A DNA stretch of 64,000 nt, taken from assembly GCA_030549205.1 (NCBI GenBank), contig JAUKTV010000002.1:2046001-2110000 (forward strand), given 5' to 3'. Numbering within the stretch: position 1 is the first letter of the stretch; each line of letters starts with the position of its first letter. The DNA is from Apiosordaria backusii. Lineage: Eukaryota; Ascomycota; Sordariomycetes; Sordariales; Lasiosphaeriaceae. A model generated the notes under the pieces. The model saw only the letters and a list, made by a program, of their open reading frames with translations, made no database searches and was not told the DNA's origin. This document shows positions 1 through 12,120 of the stretch, piece after piece. The translations under genes and the position numbers were made by a program.

Positions 1-1200
1 AGGGGGGGTCTAGGAAGCCGTACGCCTACTTCCAACTAAACTTTCCGGGCTGGAATAATCTAGCCACCTTGAGGCTAGGAGTGGCTTACAGCCAGACTAG
101 CGGCTTAAATCTAAACAAACGGCTTAAACAGGATAGTACTTAGAGGATATCTAAGCCTTAAAGTTATATTACTATTACATTAGCCACAATTAAATATTTA
201 ATATTGTTGTAAGATTCCACACCTCTGTAGGACTCACCTAACGTCATGGTCTACTTTATACAATTCCTTAAAAGGATCCGTAGCTTAGGAGCTCCTAAGG
301 GAAGCTCCTCATTTAATTCTTACCTTTTACCACAAGTCACATCCTATATATAATATAATTATTATGTTCTTATTTCTTTTCTTATTCTTTTCTTCTTTTC
401 TATATATAAGCATGCTTAGTGACCTTTTTAGCCTTGATTTCCTATAGTAAATCTAGCCTTAAAAGATACCTCTATATCCTTCTTTATAAGGGAAGCTTTT
501 ATTGAGCCTTCTATTTATATACCTTCTATATTAACTATAAAAGCCTATATAAAGAACCTCTTTAAGAAGGTTTTTTAGGAATTCCCTTTGGACTTTCTTA
601 TAAACCTTCTTATAGAACCTCCTTTGAAGCTTCCTTTAGAACCTCCTTTAAAACCTCCTTTTTTAGAACCTCCTTAAGGAGCCTCCGTCGGAATCTCCCC
701 TGGAATCTCCTCAAGGAGCTTCCGCCGGAACCTCCCCTGGAACCTCCTCAAGGAGCCTCCCCTGGAACCTCCTCCGGAACCTCCTCAGAAACCTCCCTCG
801 GAACCTTCCTAGGAACTTCCTCTAGAAACTTCCTTTAGGAGTCTCCTCGGAAGCCTCCCACTTGAACTTCCTATCGGAAGGTCACAACAAATATATACCA
901 AATCGACAATTTCCTATCGATTAAGCCCGGTTATATGCCTATACAGTTAGCCATTCAATTATTATATATAATAGTTGAAATTAAATATAAAGATGGCTGA
1001 AATATTATAAGGAAGGTGCTATTCCTAAAATAAATGCAAGCCGGCCTTAAACCGCTTAGCTAAAATAAACCTTTCGTCAAAATAAACCGTAGAACCGCCC
1101 GTACGCGGCTCAAATACACAAGTAGGTGTATAATTCCAACTAAACTTTCCGGCCTTATTTTATATAAGCCGTATTTTGAACGGCTCCCTGGACCCCCCCT
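1..1200. mobile_element. Decayed TIR-flanked element (RIP-like)
   Basis: The first 20 bases (AGGGGGGGTC then TAGGAAGCCG) match the reverse complement of 1181-1200 at 18 of 20 positions. Both differences are C-to-T or G-to-A on the left copy, as RIP would produce. A second shared string (TTCCAACTAAACTTTCCGG) occurs in direct orientation near both ends, at about 31 and 1133. The interior is AT-rich with no open frame. I infer a non-autonomous or RIP-destroyed DNA transposon. A target-site duplication cannot be checked because the left end is the window edge. Confidence 0.6.
596..870. repeat. Degenerate GGAACCTCCT minisatellite
   Basis: About 25 imperfect copies of a 10-12 base unit close to GGAACCTCCTC run through this stretch, grading from AT-rich variants on the left to GC-rich variants on the right. 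The tract lies inside the TIR-flanked element. The left-to-right gradient of C-to-T changes fits RIP acting unevenly on an originally more uniform array. Confidence 0.6.
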
Positions 1201-1410
1201 GGCCGGGTAAGAGGTCAGCTACTAATTTTGGAGACGGAAGCATGTATTTTTTCTAATTCAGAATCTCTATCAATGTTAACCAATCGCTGGCCTTCTTTGA
1301 CTGAAGCGGGTATCGCTGAGAACAAAGCACCTAAAACCATTCAAACCAAGCCAAACAAACCCACTTTTACCCCCTGAAAACCAGACCCACTTTTCCATCC
1401 CCATCTCTTC

Positions 1411-2941
1411 CTAAGCTGCCACCTTCTGTCTGTGACGGAGCACAACCTCAGCAAAACTTCTACACTGTCTGATAGCCATAGCCTCCTGGTTCGCCTCTGC
1501 GTCGAGATAGGCGTATCTTGCACGTAGTTCAGCCAGTGCTGAGGCACTAACCGGCGCTATGAGGGCTGGTGCTGTGGTGGGTTTGGTGCCAGCCTCATCG
1601 TCACTTCCAGGCTCTAGCAACAGCATCGCCGAGACACTTGAGCACGAGCTGTTGGAGTCGCTTTTCGCAATTCAGTGCTGCGTTCTTGAGAGTCGTTGGC
1701 AGCTGTTTCAGCAATGGGTCCAGAATCGTGGGCAGCCGGTCCAGTATCGCGAGCAGCCGGCCCAGCATCGGAGTCGCGAGCATCTAGTTCACAGTCGGAG
1801 TTGTCGGAACTGCTGTTGGTTGGTTCAGCAGCGTGTACAGGCCTTGGTTGGACTTTCAACAAGTCCACTCCTTCCCACTCCCTGTTTGCCCACTCCACGC
1901 CTCCTTTTTCCCACTCCCAGTCATGATTCCTGTTGACTACACAGCAAGGATCCCATCCGAAGCCGCACGCCAGCCCTTCTTTCATATTACGATCACGCCA
2001 CGTGTCGGTGCCTGCCCGGAAGAACTTCCAAATATTCTGTGCCTGGTTCCGGTAGCTTCCAAATCTCACCACCATCCTCCTCACCGCTGCCTTCTTCATG
2101 TTCGTTTCATCCCCATTCTCGACAATCTCCCCAGAATCTTCCTCATCGCCCCAATGCTCCACCTCCCAACTCTTACATTCTTGATCGAACAACGTAGTCA
2201 ACCATGTCCGATTCACCTTTGCCTGCAACCCAACAAAGACCAAAACCCTGCTATGCTTTGGCCCTCCCTCGCCCCTTGTGACATCCTCAGTAACCGGCCA
2301 TCGGTATCTGGTAACTTTGACCTGCCACCGAGTCCCGTTCGAAGCAGGATAAGCGATTTGGAGGCGTCTCCATTCTTCCTCCAATGCCTCCTCGCGGGAA
2401 GTGCTCCTCGAAGACCAGCTTTCACACCACGACCCGTAGAAAGCATGTGCACCCCCCAAGTCGAAAAAGGTGAGCTTGGCCGCTGAAGTGTTGGGTCCAT
2501 CTTTCTCTGGCGGGTTGATGTGTACTTGGTAAACCCTTCCCAGGAGACCCATAGGTAAAACCAGCTTATAAAACTCGCTATGGGGTATATTTGGCGGGAG
2601 ACCTTTCAGGAAAAATGAGAGGTTGAGGCGGGGGGGTTGGGGGGAACGGGGACGGTGTTGGCGGGGTGGCCTTGATAGCCCCGTCTCACTGCGTACTCAT
2701 GGTGTGTCGCTGGTACCCATGGCTCAACGGTGTTGGCGGTGTAAACAAAACCTGCCTGGGCAGGTGGTCCATATTGGAACTGCTGTTGCTGTGGTTGGGG
2801 GGCAGCAGCGGGCACGAGGGTACCTTGCACGTGGGCAGGCACGGAGACGGAGACATGCGGGGCCTGGGCCCAAGTATTTGCGTACGCGGACGCGAAGGTT
2901 GGTTGGGCTCGGCCCGAGTTGGTTTCGCGAGGAGACGGCAT
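1411..2941 (-). CDS. RRM-domain protein, two apparent frameshifts
   Basis: The likely start is the ATG at 2941. The first frame (to about 2630) is Pro/Gln-rich and low complexity. It shifts at a run of seven C (2625-2631) into a second frame holding an RNA-recognition-motif-like domain, with FFLKGLPP as the first beta strand and a later AAKLTFFDL strand, then an acidic and Ser/Asp/Ala-rich tail. A second frame change near 1640-1670 leads to a helical C-terminal segment ending at 1411. I see no intron that joins the frames without cutting the RRM. The lesions could be homopolymer sequencing errors or a young pseudogene. The likely role is RNA binding, judged from the fold only. Confidence 0.55.
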
Positions 2942-4068
2942 GTTGTTGGATTTCTTCGTTTTTGAGCCTTTGCGAGCGAATCGACTGTTGGAAGTTTAGA
3001 TGGATGGTTTTTGTGAAGATATGGGGTAACCTGTTCTGTAAGCTTGTATCGAATGTAAGATGTGAAGAACGAAAAAGCAATTGAGATGTTGCGGGGAGGG
3101 GAGGTTAATATATGCTTGGAAGACGAGATTGACTTTTGGTCATTAATTAAGAGTTGACGACGGCGCTTTTTGCTTTCGTTCATATATCTCTGTGGTCCAA
3201 ACTTTACATTATTCGACTCTATCAGGCATCGATCTCAAATGGGGATTCAGGATTTAGGGGGTGGGGTCAATTTTGTTGCTGAGAGTCGGAGACCAGCCGT
3301 GTGGGTTAACATTGCAGTTTGGTGACCTGGCGGAGACTGGATGTTGTTATCGTGATGCCTGCTTCGGCGGTTGAGTGCTAAGGTTCCAGGTTGGGAAGCA
3401 AGATAGAGTTCAACACACAAAAATAAAACAATCGCGTGCGTTCAAGATAAGTGGATCCGGGTCATCAACACATAGTTAATTCATCAGTAGGATCTTGGGG
3501 CAAGTGAATGTTGTGGGGGCAAGTCTTGCTCTTTTGACGCGGTCTGATACCTCACCTACCCTACTTAGGTAGTTCTTGGTTAGGTCTCCCCGGTGATGCT
3601 TATGTATTAATCATCTTACTACCACATCAATGAAATGGTGAACCCTGCCCTCTACCCATGAAGTTGATGTAGATGGCATATGGATTGGTGCCAGATAAGG
3701 GAACCAGGTCAGATCTATCCTATGCCAGCGGAAGATAATATATAGGTACCGTTTGACTGAACACGATACAGAACACGAGGCCATACCTCGGCACGGTGTT
3801 GTGGTAAAACCGATTACTCAAACATCGAAGGATTTGAGAATGCTGGATCGATGACTGCAACACCCAAGTAGAGTCAAGGCAGCTGTGGGGCATGTCATTG
3901 GGTGATGGGCTATTATGGTTGCAATTGTTCTATACCCTGGGTAGGTATTTGAGTGCTATACGCAATGATTAATTGATTCCCCTGTTGAGTAGAGGTCAAA
4001 ATGTGAAGCAGAGAATGACTTGGAGGGGTCAACATAGGTAGGTATCATCCACCCTGCAGAAGGAAGCC
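2942..4068. other. Intergenic, nothing recognised
   Basis: No supported gene. The proximal part is presumably the promoter of the minus-strand RRM gene. Several CTACCTA/TAGGTAGG-type motifs, common in this genome, are scattered through it. Confidence 0.4.
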
Positions 4069-4353
4069 TTGGCATATGGCTGTAAACAGGGACTTGCGCT
4101 TCAAGTCACTGGGCTGGTACGTGGCAATAGAACGTGGTTTATCGTCGTCGATCGACAGCCTGATGGGTCGTTCAAGAGGATAGGGAGTTTTGGGTTGCCA
4201 ATGCCGGTCTGCGCATATCTGGGGACCTTCAGAAAGGCAGATGGGACCATCATCAAAAAGAGTGTCTTTCTTGACCCGGCTCAAAATGGCGAGCATGACA
4301 CATTTGAGCGTTGGATCAAAGGGCTGAAGCAAACGACGATATGGCTTTCATGA
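4069..4353 (+). pseudogene. Possible HET-protein C-terminal remnant
   Basis: This is a 94-residue open frame with no plausible upstream partner. Its C-terminus, with a DGSFKRIGSF-like strand and an FERWIKGLKQTTIWLS-like ending, resembles the last segment of fungal heterokaryon-incompatibility (HET) domain proteins, which typically end in a strand, a W-F stretch and a short hydrophobic tail. No catalytic or TIR-like HET core is present. It sits next to a RIP-like AT-rich block, which fits a decayed duplicate. The assignment rests on a weak resemblance. Confidence 0.25.
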
Positions 4354-4924
4354 TTACCACGCATAACCCAGAACTTCAAAAACACAACTCAAAAGTCCAA
4401 AACCCACCACCACGACTAACCGACGGAGAGGAACACACCAGTCCACTGAACGAAGCGAAAACATGTGGCGAGCGCCACACCGTTGCCAGTGGGTTTCTGG
4501 GCTTACCTACCTTACCCTTTTGCCATGTAAGAGGACCGACTATTCCCAGTCACAAGTCGGCAACGAAGGTTTTAATGACATCGTGAACCAAACCTTCGAA
4601 GCGAAGTGGACACATCTCCCCGAGAGACAAAGCTTATATGGCTCCTTGTCTCAGATCGGATCCTGACGGTTATTGTGGTTCGAGGGCTAAGATACTCAAC
4701 ATACAGAAGTATCTCCCTAGGTCAACAGGATGGACATTGTGCATTAGTAACTGCACTAGGGGCTGTAGTAGCTGTATGTTGTCAACCTACGGCCCGAGCT
4801 GTCAAAACTTTCGGGAGCGGATGGTCGCGGAAAGTAGTGTATATGCCCATAAAATTTTTAGCTCAACCCTATCCCAACACACTCACTAAGGCCCCTTCAA
4901 GGGAGACTTACCATACTCAAAAAA

Positions 4925-5690
4925 TATAGTAAGTCCAAATTGTCATTTTCTCAGTATATTAAAACTAAAATTATATATACTTCCCTGCTATTTATATAAT
5001 TTACTTACTATTAACCTTCCTAATACTTATAAACCTTCTCAATACCTATAGACCTTCCTAATATCTATAAACCTTTCTAATATCTATAAACTTTTTTAAT
5101 AACGTTATTTACTTATTTTATTTACTTTTTTATCTTAATTATTTTAAAAATTAAATTACTTTCTATTAACCTTCTATTTATAAACCTTTATAGTAATTTT
5201 CTTTAACTATTTTATCTATACTTTTTAATTAACTATCTTAGTAATTAAGGTTATTAAAATATTATTTTTAAAAATAGCTAAAGTTTAAGTTACTTTAATA
5301 TAATTTAGTTTTAAATTTAGGATTTTCTTAAAGTTTAATATTACTATTAAATACTTAAATTTATAAAAAGTAATAATATCGTTTTAATTTTTTATAATTT
5401 TAATTACTTAATAGTAAAAACTTATATATTTAACTTTTAGTAGTTTTTTAATTATAAAGTTAATAATAATTTAACCTTTATTAGTAATAATAAGTATATT
5501 TAATAATGCTATTTTTATTAAATATAAAATTTAAAAGGTATAATTAATAATATTAATCCTTACTTTTTTAGTAAATAAAGATATATTTATCTTTATTTAT
5601 ACTACTTGAAGGTATAATTAATATAATATATACTATTTAAATTACCGAGGTAAGATATAGCTTAAAAACGCCAATCTCTGTATTTAATAA
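4925..5690. repeat. AT-rich RIP-type block
   Basis: Almost pure A/T, with no frame of useful length on either strand and short self-similar pieces such as repeated CTTCCTAATA-type and ATCTATAAACC-type runs at the left. Sharp edges separate it from normal-composition DNA on both sides. This is the usual appearance of a transposon relic after RIP in Sordariomycetes. A short inverted repeat (GACTTAC / GTAAGTC) lies at the left border near 4909-4936. Confidence 0.65.
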
Positions 5691-7233
5691 ATACAAGTAT
5701 TGACAATTATGAGCTTTTCCGGTGTTTTCTATAGTACGAGGCGGCCACCAGCCAACTCAAAAAAGCCCACTTCAGCCAGGTTTAGTCATCAAACACTCAC
5801 TGAGGTGTTACAAGGTGGAAAGGTGACAGGCGGAAAAAAATCCAGATCTTGCACGAAGTGCTCATCCTCTCCTGATATGAATATCTTTTGTCTGACTATC
5901 CCGACAGTCAACAAGCATGAGTCGATGATCAAAAAAAGCCACCCCCATAGCTTGGCGGCGTTACAACCAGACAGACGTCAGAAAAAGCGTGCGGCAGATG
6001 ATGAACTGCAAAAGCCCACTCTGATGCATCGGGAAACGGTTTCAAAAACAAACGAATCTAGATACGGATCAGCAACGGTTGCGCAAGCCGCAAGCCAAGC
6101 ATCCCTAGAATCAACACGGGCCAACCACGACATCTGCGTGCCGGAGGACGGGGGGCGTCGTGGAATGGGTCGCCCGTTTGGAGAGCCGTCTTCAGCGATG
6201 TCAACAAGACAAGCTCATGGCACAGGAGAAGTTGGTTTCAATGTGCTCCTCTCTGTTTTCAGATGCTTGTCAGAATCTGGTGTTGCAGCCACAAGCCGTT
6301 GGTTTCCAAACGCCGCTCGTCCGCCTTGGTGGACTTTTTCAGCCTTGGCATGGCACGTGATTGTGGGTTGGCAGGTTCCGCATTGGTGGGGACGTGTCGT
6401 GTTTGTGGAGACGGGCTGGGCTTGTTATTTCGGGTACGCAGCCAATCTCACCGCAACGTACCGGCAGCTAATCCACTTTTGTTAGGTGTTGGACGGCAGC
6501 AATTCGATCGAAATTTCGTGTTCTTGTCGCCTCTTGGTATTTTGCTGCGGTCCTCCGTATTCTTGGGTTTATTTCTCGGCTCAAGTCCTGCGGTGACCTT
6601 TTGCTTGTGTCTCTCTCGATGCCCTCATTGGTGATGCAATCCATCCGGAATCAGGAGTTTCGTCCTGCGGCAGAAACTTGGAAAGCGCCAGCTCTGGAAA
6701 GCTAAGGACCACTCAATTGGATCGACCTTTGGGACCTGCAGTAATCGTTGGCCCAACCCGGAATGGGCAGATCCGCTCGATATCCGGTTTCCAGTGATGG
6801 CAGCGTGCTAGGGTTTAAGTGACTGGGCCAGACCGACTAAGTGCTGCCAACCATTGGCGCTTGGCCGTCTAATTAACGAGCGACAGAGCACCCTTGGCCC
6901 ACGCAATGCAGCTCTTGGATCGGGTCTTGGCTAGAGTCTTGGGGTGGCTATGCACCCCCTTTATCGAGGTTTCGGGATTCTGGGGGTGTGCCTGTTATAA
7001 TCCCCCTTCCTCCTGAAAATCCGTTTCGATCGCTCTCTTTTTGATCTCGAAAAGATTCCAACAAACCTCTTCCTTTTTCAGTCAATCGCTCATCGACTGT
7101 TTCTTCACCCCCCAGGCCATTCCGCTCGTTTTGGTGGCCTTTTCAACGAAGCTATTTGTTTAATTTTTTATCCCCTTTAGACGCGCCTCACACCAACTGT
7201 TTTCTGAATCCAACGCGACAGCTTCCAGACATA
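5691..7233. other. Upstream region of the GH72 gene
   Basis: A 261-codon frame starts at 5700 but has no recognisable domain and odd composition, so I do not call it. The last 250 bases before 7234 are pyrimidine-rich, typical of a strongly expressed fungal promoter and leader. Confidence 0.4.
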
Positions 7234-8714
7234 ATGAAGACCACGACCGTTTTGTCCGCGCTCGCGGCCGCTGCTGCCGTGAATGCCACACCCACCGCCA
7301 CTCTCCCCCTCAAGGCCCGCCAGACCGAGCTCGAGCCCATCACCGCTACTGGCAATGCCTTCTACAAGGGCAAGGAGAGATTCTTCGTACGTGGTATCGA
7401 CTACCAGCCAGGTGGTGCTGCCGCCAATGTTGATCCTTTGGCCGACCCCGAGGTCTGCAAGCCTGATATCGAGAAGTTCAAGAAGCTCGGCATCAACACC
7501 ATCCGTGTCTACTCGACCGACAACTCCAAGGACCACGACGAGTGCATGAACGAGCTCGCCAAGGCCGGTATCTATGTTGTCCTTGACGCCAACAACCCGT
7601 TGTACTCTATCAACCGCGATGACCCCCACACCTCGTACAACGCCATCTACCTCCAGAGCGTCTTCGCCACCATTGATGCTTTTGCCAAGTACCCCAACAC
7701 CATGGCCTTCTTCTCTGGTAACGAGGTCATCCATGACCACGCCAACACCACCCTCACTGCCCGCTACGTCAAGGCCACCGACCGTGACATGCGCCGTTAC
7801 ATCAAGGAGCGCAAGTACCGCAAGATGCTGGTCGGATATTCCGCTGCCGATGTGACCGAGAACCGTCTCCAGACTGCCGACTACTTCAACTGCGGTACCG
7901 ATGAGGAGCGCAGCGACTTCTTTGCCTTCGTTAGTCAACCGATGCTCAGCTGTCTTGGAACTTTCGTACTAACACATTCTAGAACGATTACTCGTGGTGC
8001 ACTAGCAACTTCGTCGAGTCCGGCTGGGACAAGAAGGTCAAGAACTTCACCGGCTATGGTCTCCCCATCTTCCTCTCCGAGTACGGCTGCAACCACAACG
8101 TCCGTGACTTCGGCGAGCTCGAGGCCCTCATGCACCCCAACATGACCAGCGTCTACTCTGGTGGTCTCATGTACGAGTACACCATGGAGCCCAACGAGTA
8201 CGGTATTGTCAAGATCGAGGGTGGCGACAAGGGCAACCGCTTCGATCAGACCGGCAAGCGCACTGAGCTCCAGCCTGAGTTCAACAACTTGATCAAGGCT
8301 ATGAAGGAATTCCCTGCTCCCAAGGGCCTTGCCGGTGCCAGCACCGAGAACAAGGCTTCCAAATGCCCCGAGAACAACGACCACTGGATCGTCAGCAGCG
8401 TCCTCCCCGAGATTCCCGAGGAGGCTCTTGTTGTATGTTTAACCAACCCAAGTCACCGCTTACTTTCATTCACTAACTCTGTTCTGTAGTACTTCAAGGA
8501 GGGTGCTGGCAAGGGCCCCGGTCTTAACGGCAAGGGCTCTCAGTGGGCTGGCCACGTTGCTTCCAAGAGCCCTTCGAACCCTGAGGGCGCTACTGATGGC
8601 AGCGGCAGCGACTCTTCCGGCAAGGACAGCGCGGCTCCCCGTGGCTCTAGCCCCATGCTCTTTGTCTCCGGCCTCGTCACCCTTGTGACCCTCGCCGGCG
8701 CCATTGCCCTGTAA
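7234..8714 (+). CDS. GPI-anchored 1,3-beta-glucanosyltransferase, GH72
   Basis: Extracellular cell-wall enzyme that cuts beta-1,3-glucan and transfers the new end to another chain, elongating wall glucan. Three exons: 7234-7929, 7983-8432 and 8490-8714, with introns GTTAGT..CTAG and GTATGT..GTAG, giving 456 residues. A signal peptide covers residues 1-18. Catalytic glutamates are visible in SGNEV (Glu164, acid/base) and LSEYGCN (Glu265, nucleophile). The tail is Ser/Gly-rich, then a hydrophobic C-terminus fits a GPI anchor signal. There is no Cys-rich CBM43/X8 module, so it belongs to the shorter Gel/Gas subgroup. The start chosen is the ATG just before the signal peptide. The gene looks intact. 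Confidence 0.93.
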
Positions 8715-9405
8715 ATAACGCCATGCTATTTTGGATGCCACTTTCTTTTTTGGACATATAGGATGCAGTTGAAGCGTTTGCGCTCTTTTTGGATAAAAAA
8801 TGGGATGTTCTTCTTTTTTGACAGGTGTTTTTTGGGTTCTTATATGAGCGCATCATGAACAGGTAATACCCGGGACGTATGGGATCTGTTTCAGAGGCGA
8901 GTTTTTCGGTTGTACATGTTTGATAAATACATGATGTGATTTAATGCTAATTGTATGCTTCTCGCTCGTGCCTTCCTCATTTTGTCGTTCCGACTGCCGT
9001 ACTTGCCCCGACGTACTAATCGGCACCATCGTCAGTCAGCTCTCTTGCACCTCAGGAAGGCACCACCTTGCGTCATGTCGGTTGCTCTTTCCTGACTGGA
9101 AGATTGCTGTTCATCCTCAACCTCTGGTCATGTCATGTCATTTTTACCCAACGCACTCTCAGCCTGTCAAATCCCAACCCGACACACGAGTGGTCCTATC
9201 ACATCTCAGCATGGCGACACAAATGCACCCTTTCTCGGAGGCATACAGCAGCTACCCCGCCCAAAGCTGTAGGCCTCACTTATGCTTGTCCCTAATAAGA
9301 TGCTGAACAACGACGCATCGTCGAGGGACGCAGTAATTCTCTCGACCATCCTCTTGATCATTCACACTTACGCACAAGTAGCTCTCAGTCAACATTAAAC
9401 AAACC
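8715..9405. other. Intergenic, terminator and promoter space
   Basis: Contains the 3' end of the GH72 gene and the leader of the next gene. Nothing else is recognised. Confidence 0.4.
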
Positions 9406-11929
9406 ATGGCTTCACCACCGAGTTCCCAGTACCAACACTTTGTTCCGCAGTTCCTGCTTCGCAACTTTTCCCATCCCTACAAGCCAGATGGACCAACCAA
9501 GGGCCGCAAATTCGAGAAGGGAATGTTCCCCAAAGACAAGGTCGTCCGCCACGTTGATCTCACCCTCGATCCGCCGGCTATCTGTGAGAAGCCTGTGAAC
9601 CGCATCCTCGGACAGAAGAATATGTACGACAACCCGAACAAGCCAACCGCTTTACAGCGGGAGGTTGAGACTTTGCTTTCGAAGCTCGAAGCCCAGGCCA
9701 GCCAAGTATTCCGGAAGATCACCAAGGCTTACGAGGACAAGGAGGCTGGGGTTTGGATTCCACGCGCTGAACGGGATATCATTCGCAAATTTCTCTTTCT
9801 CCTCATGTACCGGAACGCCGGGTTCCGCAACAGGTTCAACCATGCCACGCCCGAAGGGTACAACGAGGATGACAAGGAGCTGATGCGCGAGTACATGCGC
9901 AAGAACAACATCAACACGCCACTGGATGTGTGGCTTGACGGCATGAAGACCATCATCAACCTTCCCATGGATCCGGAGAAGAAGTGGGTCAGAACACTGA
10001 TGAGGCAGATGTACCCCCAGGACGCGATGTGGTTTTGGTCACACGTTGAATTCTCGTACATGGCGATTCTAACTCCCACGAAGGATGATGACGAATTCAT
10101 CTTGACGGACAACGCCTACTCGGTATTCGAAGGCTCCAACAATTCTGCGGTGGACGCTGAAACAGGTGAAGTTTTCGAAACTGAATACCTTCCACTTCAT
10201 ACTTTTGCACCTATATCTCCGAAGCTCATGCTAGTCCTCCGAGCCGATCTACTTCCCAACCCCCTTGAGGACGCTAACGAGGGGGTCAAGGAGATGAGAG
10301 CCTTTCGCCGCTTCCTATGCCACGCCCCCTTGGAGTCACCGGGCTCGGAAAAAGTCCGCTCACTGTTGGCCGACCTTCCCATCACGAAAGCTCGAAACAG
10401 CTACACCACGATCGTTGATGGCCGTCTCCAGTACACGGGCCATGGGCCTTGGAAGAGAAGTCATGCAGACAGCTTTTGCTTCACGATCTTCCCAGTAAAG
10501 CGAAGGCACGTCAACATGATCAACGGCATTCTCTTGGACAACTGCGCCCCTTGTACGAGCGTAGTGTTCGAATCTCGCCACGCGTTTGCTCGCACACTTG
10601 AGTGGTATCTCACTGCGCCCTGTGACATAGGCAAACGATTGGGGGGGTTACACAAAGAGATCCGCCGGAAGGCATTGTTGAAATTGGAGAACATTTCTAG
10701 ATCTCTGGGCTCGCAAAAGGAAACGAAATGGATGGACTTGGAAGAGATTGTGATGCATGATGTCGAGGGGTGGCGATCGGCTAACTTGGAGAAACACCGC
10801 AATCTCGTACGGCTCATGCAAGAGGGCCCCGATTCCCTACACAAGAAGATTCATGAACAGTCAGAAATGATTGGAAGGCCGTTGAGCTCAAAGTTCTATG
10901 AGCTTTACAACTCCCTAGGTAACGCAGCACCTTATTACCCTTTCCCTGCACTGCTGTGATTTGAGAACCCCTACTGACAGTCATTTACAGGTGGTTCTTG
11001 GGATACCATCACAGAAGATATTCGCCAGGTCGACTTGATGCGGATATTCAGAATCAAAATAGATGTCTGGTCCAAGGGGATTGTTGATGACCTTATTCGG
11101 CAGCGAAACAGGGACCTGATCGAGACTGCCTACCTTCGGCTCCCATCGCGGCGTGTCTGGCTGTTTATCAAAAGTGTGAGACTTATGCTTCTTGCCGGTC
11201 CGGAAAAGCCGGTAGATACCGCGCTGATAACCAGCGAGTTTGACGGACCGGAGGATACGATTGCACGAGGTATGCTCCTATTGTTTTTGGAGACAATGTT
11301 TAAAGCAAGGATGTACCTACGGTACAGAGTCACTGATTCGAATATTACACAGTTCATTTCCTTGTCAAGCCCGACTGTTTGAACCAACTTCTTTGGAGGA
11401 CTCATGTAAATGACATGTTCATGAGGCGTTGCAATATTGATGGCGTTGATATTTGGGCATCGCGTGACGATGGTGATGTACCGGATATGCACCATCATCT
11501 TCGTGGTATGATACCTTATGTAACAGTGCTCATCTCATACATGCCCACTAACAATTTCCCAGGACATATCCAACATTGCGGTTGGTTCCAGACCCTCACA
11601 GCACCTACCGTTTTTGCCATTGAATTAGTCACTAACTTTGGGATGTACCAGGGATCCCTAGAATTGAGCAGATTGCGCGTGAACATACTTGGGCTATTCC
11701 GGCGTCGGTCAGTGGGATTGACACATTCAGGGACTTGTATCCAAGGAATCCAATGGATGATGTGGTAGAGGCTTCCGTTCGGGCGGCCCTCAGGGCTGGG
11801 TTTATGTCGGAATTCAGGAGCAAGGTGGAAGATGAAGCCCTGCTTCGGGAGTTTAAGAGGGTTTTTTTTGAGCTGTCGTATCCAACCCCACCAGAGGAGC
11901 GGACGGAGGAGCTGTTGGGCACTAGCTAG
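9406..11929 (+). CDS. DUF4238 family protein
   Basis: The N-terminus has the family signature HFVPQFLLRNF (residues 11-21), typical of DUF4238, a widespread family of unknown function. Exons: 9406-10918, 10991-11269, 11353-11505, a possible 18-base exon 11563-11580, and 11652-11929; all junctions keep phase 1. The product is about 746 residues, or 740 if 11506-11651 is one intron. The first frame ends at 10959, so a gene finder could wrongly stop at 517 residues. Downstream frames continue smoothly across the proposed introns. No signal peptide or membrane segment is seen. The first 500 residues are certain; the 3' exons are inferred. Confidence 0.8.
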
Positions 11930-12120
11930 GGAAGATGAGGAAGCTTTGTGGGGGTTCGAATGGGTGTTTTTAAGCTGCTGAATTTCAACACTGCTGAAGA
12001 CTCGGGAAGACTGAACACTGAAACTGCCATTAACCATCGCTAAATTGGATCAAGGAAAGCAAAGCGTAAATGCAACATAACTATCTGGTATCATAATCAT
12101 CAATGCCCCTTGTATCTCCA

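Noticed and set aside
5700..6485. 261-codon open frame on the plus strand
   Set aside because: No domain, uneven composition and position in the promoter of the GH72 gene; probably chance.
7177..7938. 253-codon minus-strand frame
   Set aside because: Antisense shadow of the GC-rich GH72 coding sequence.
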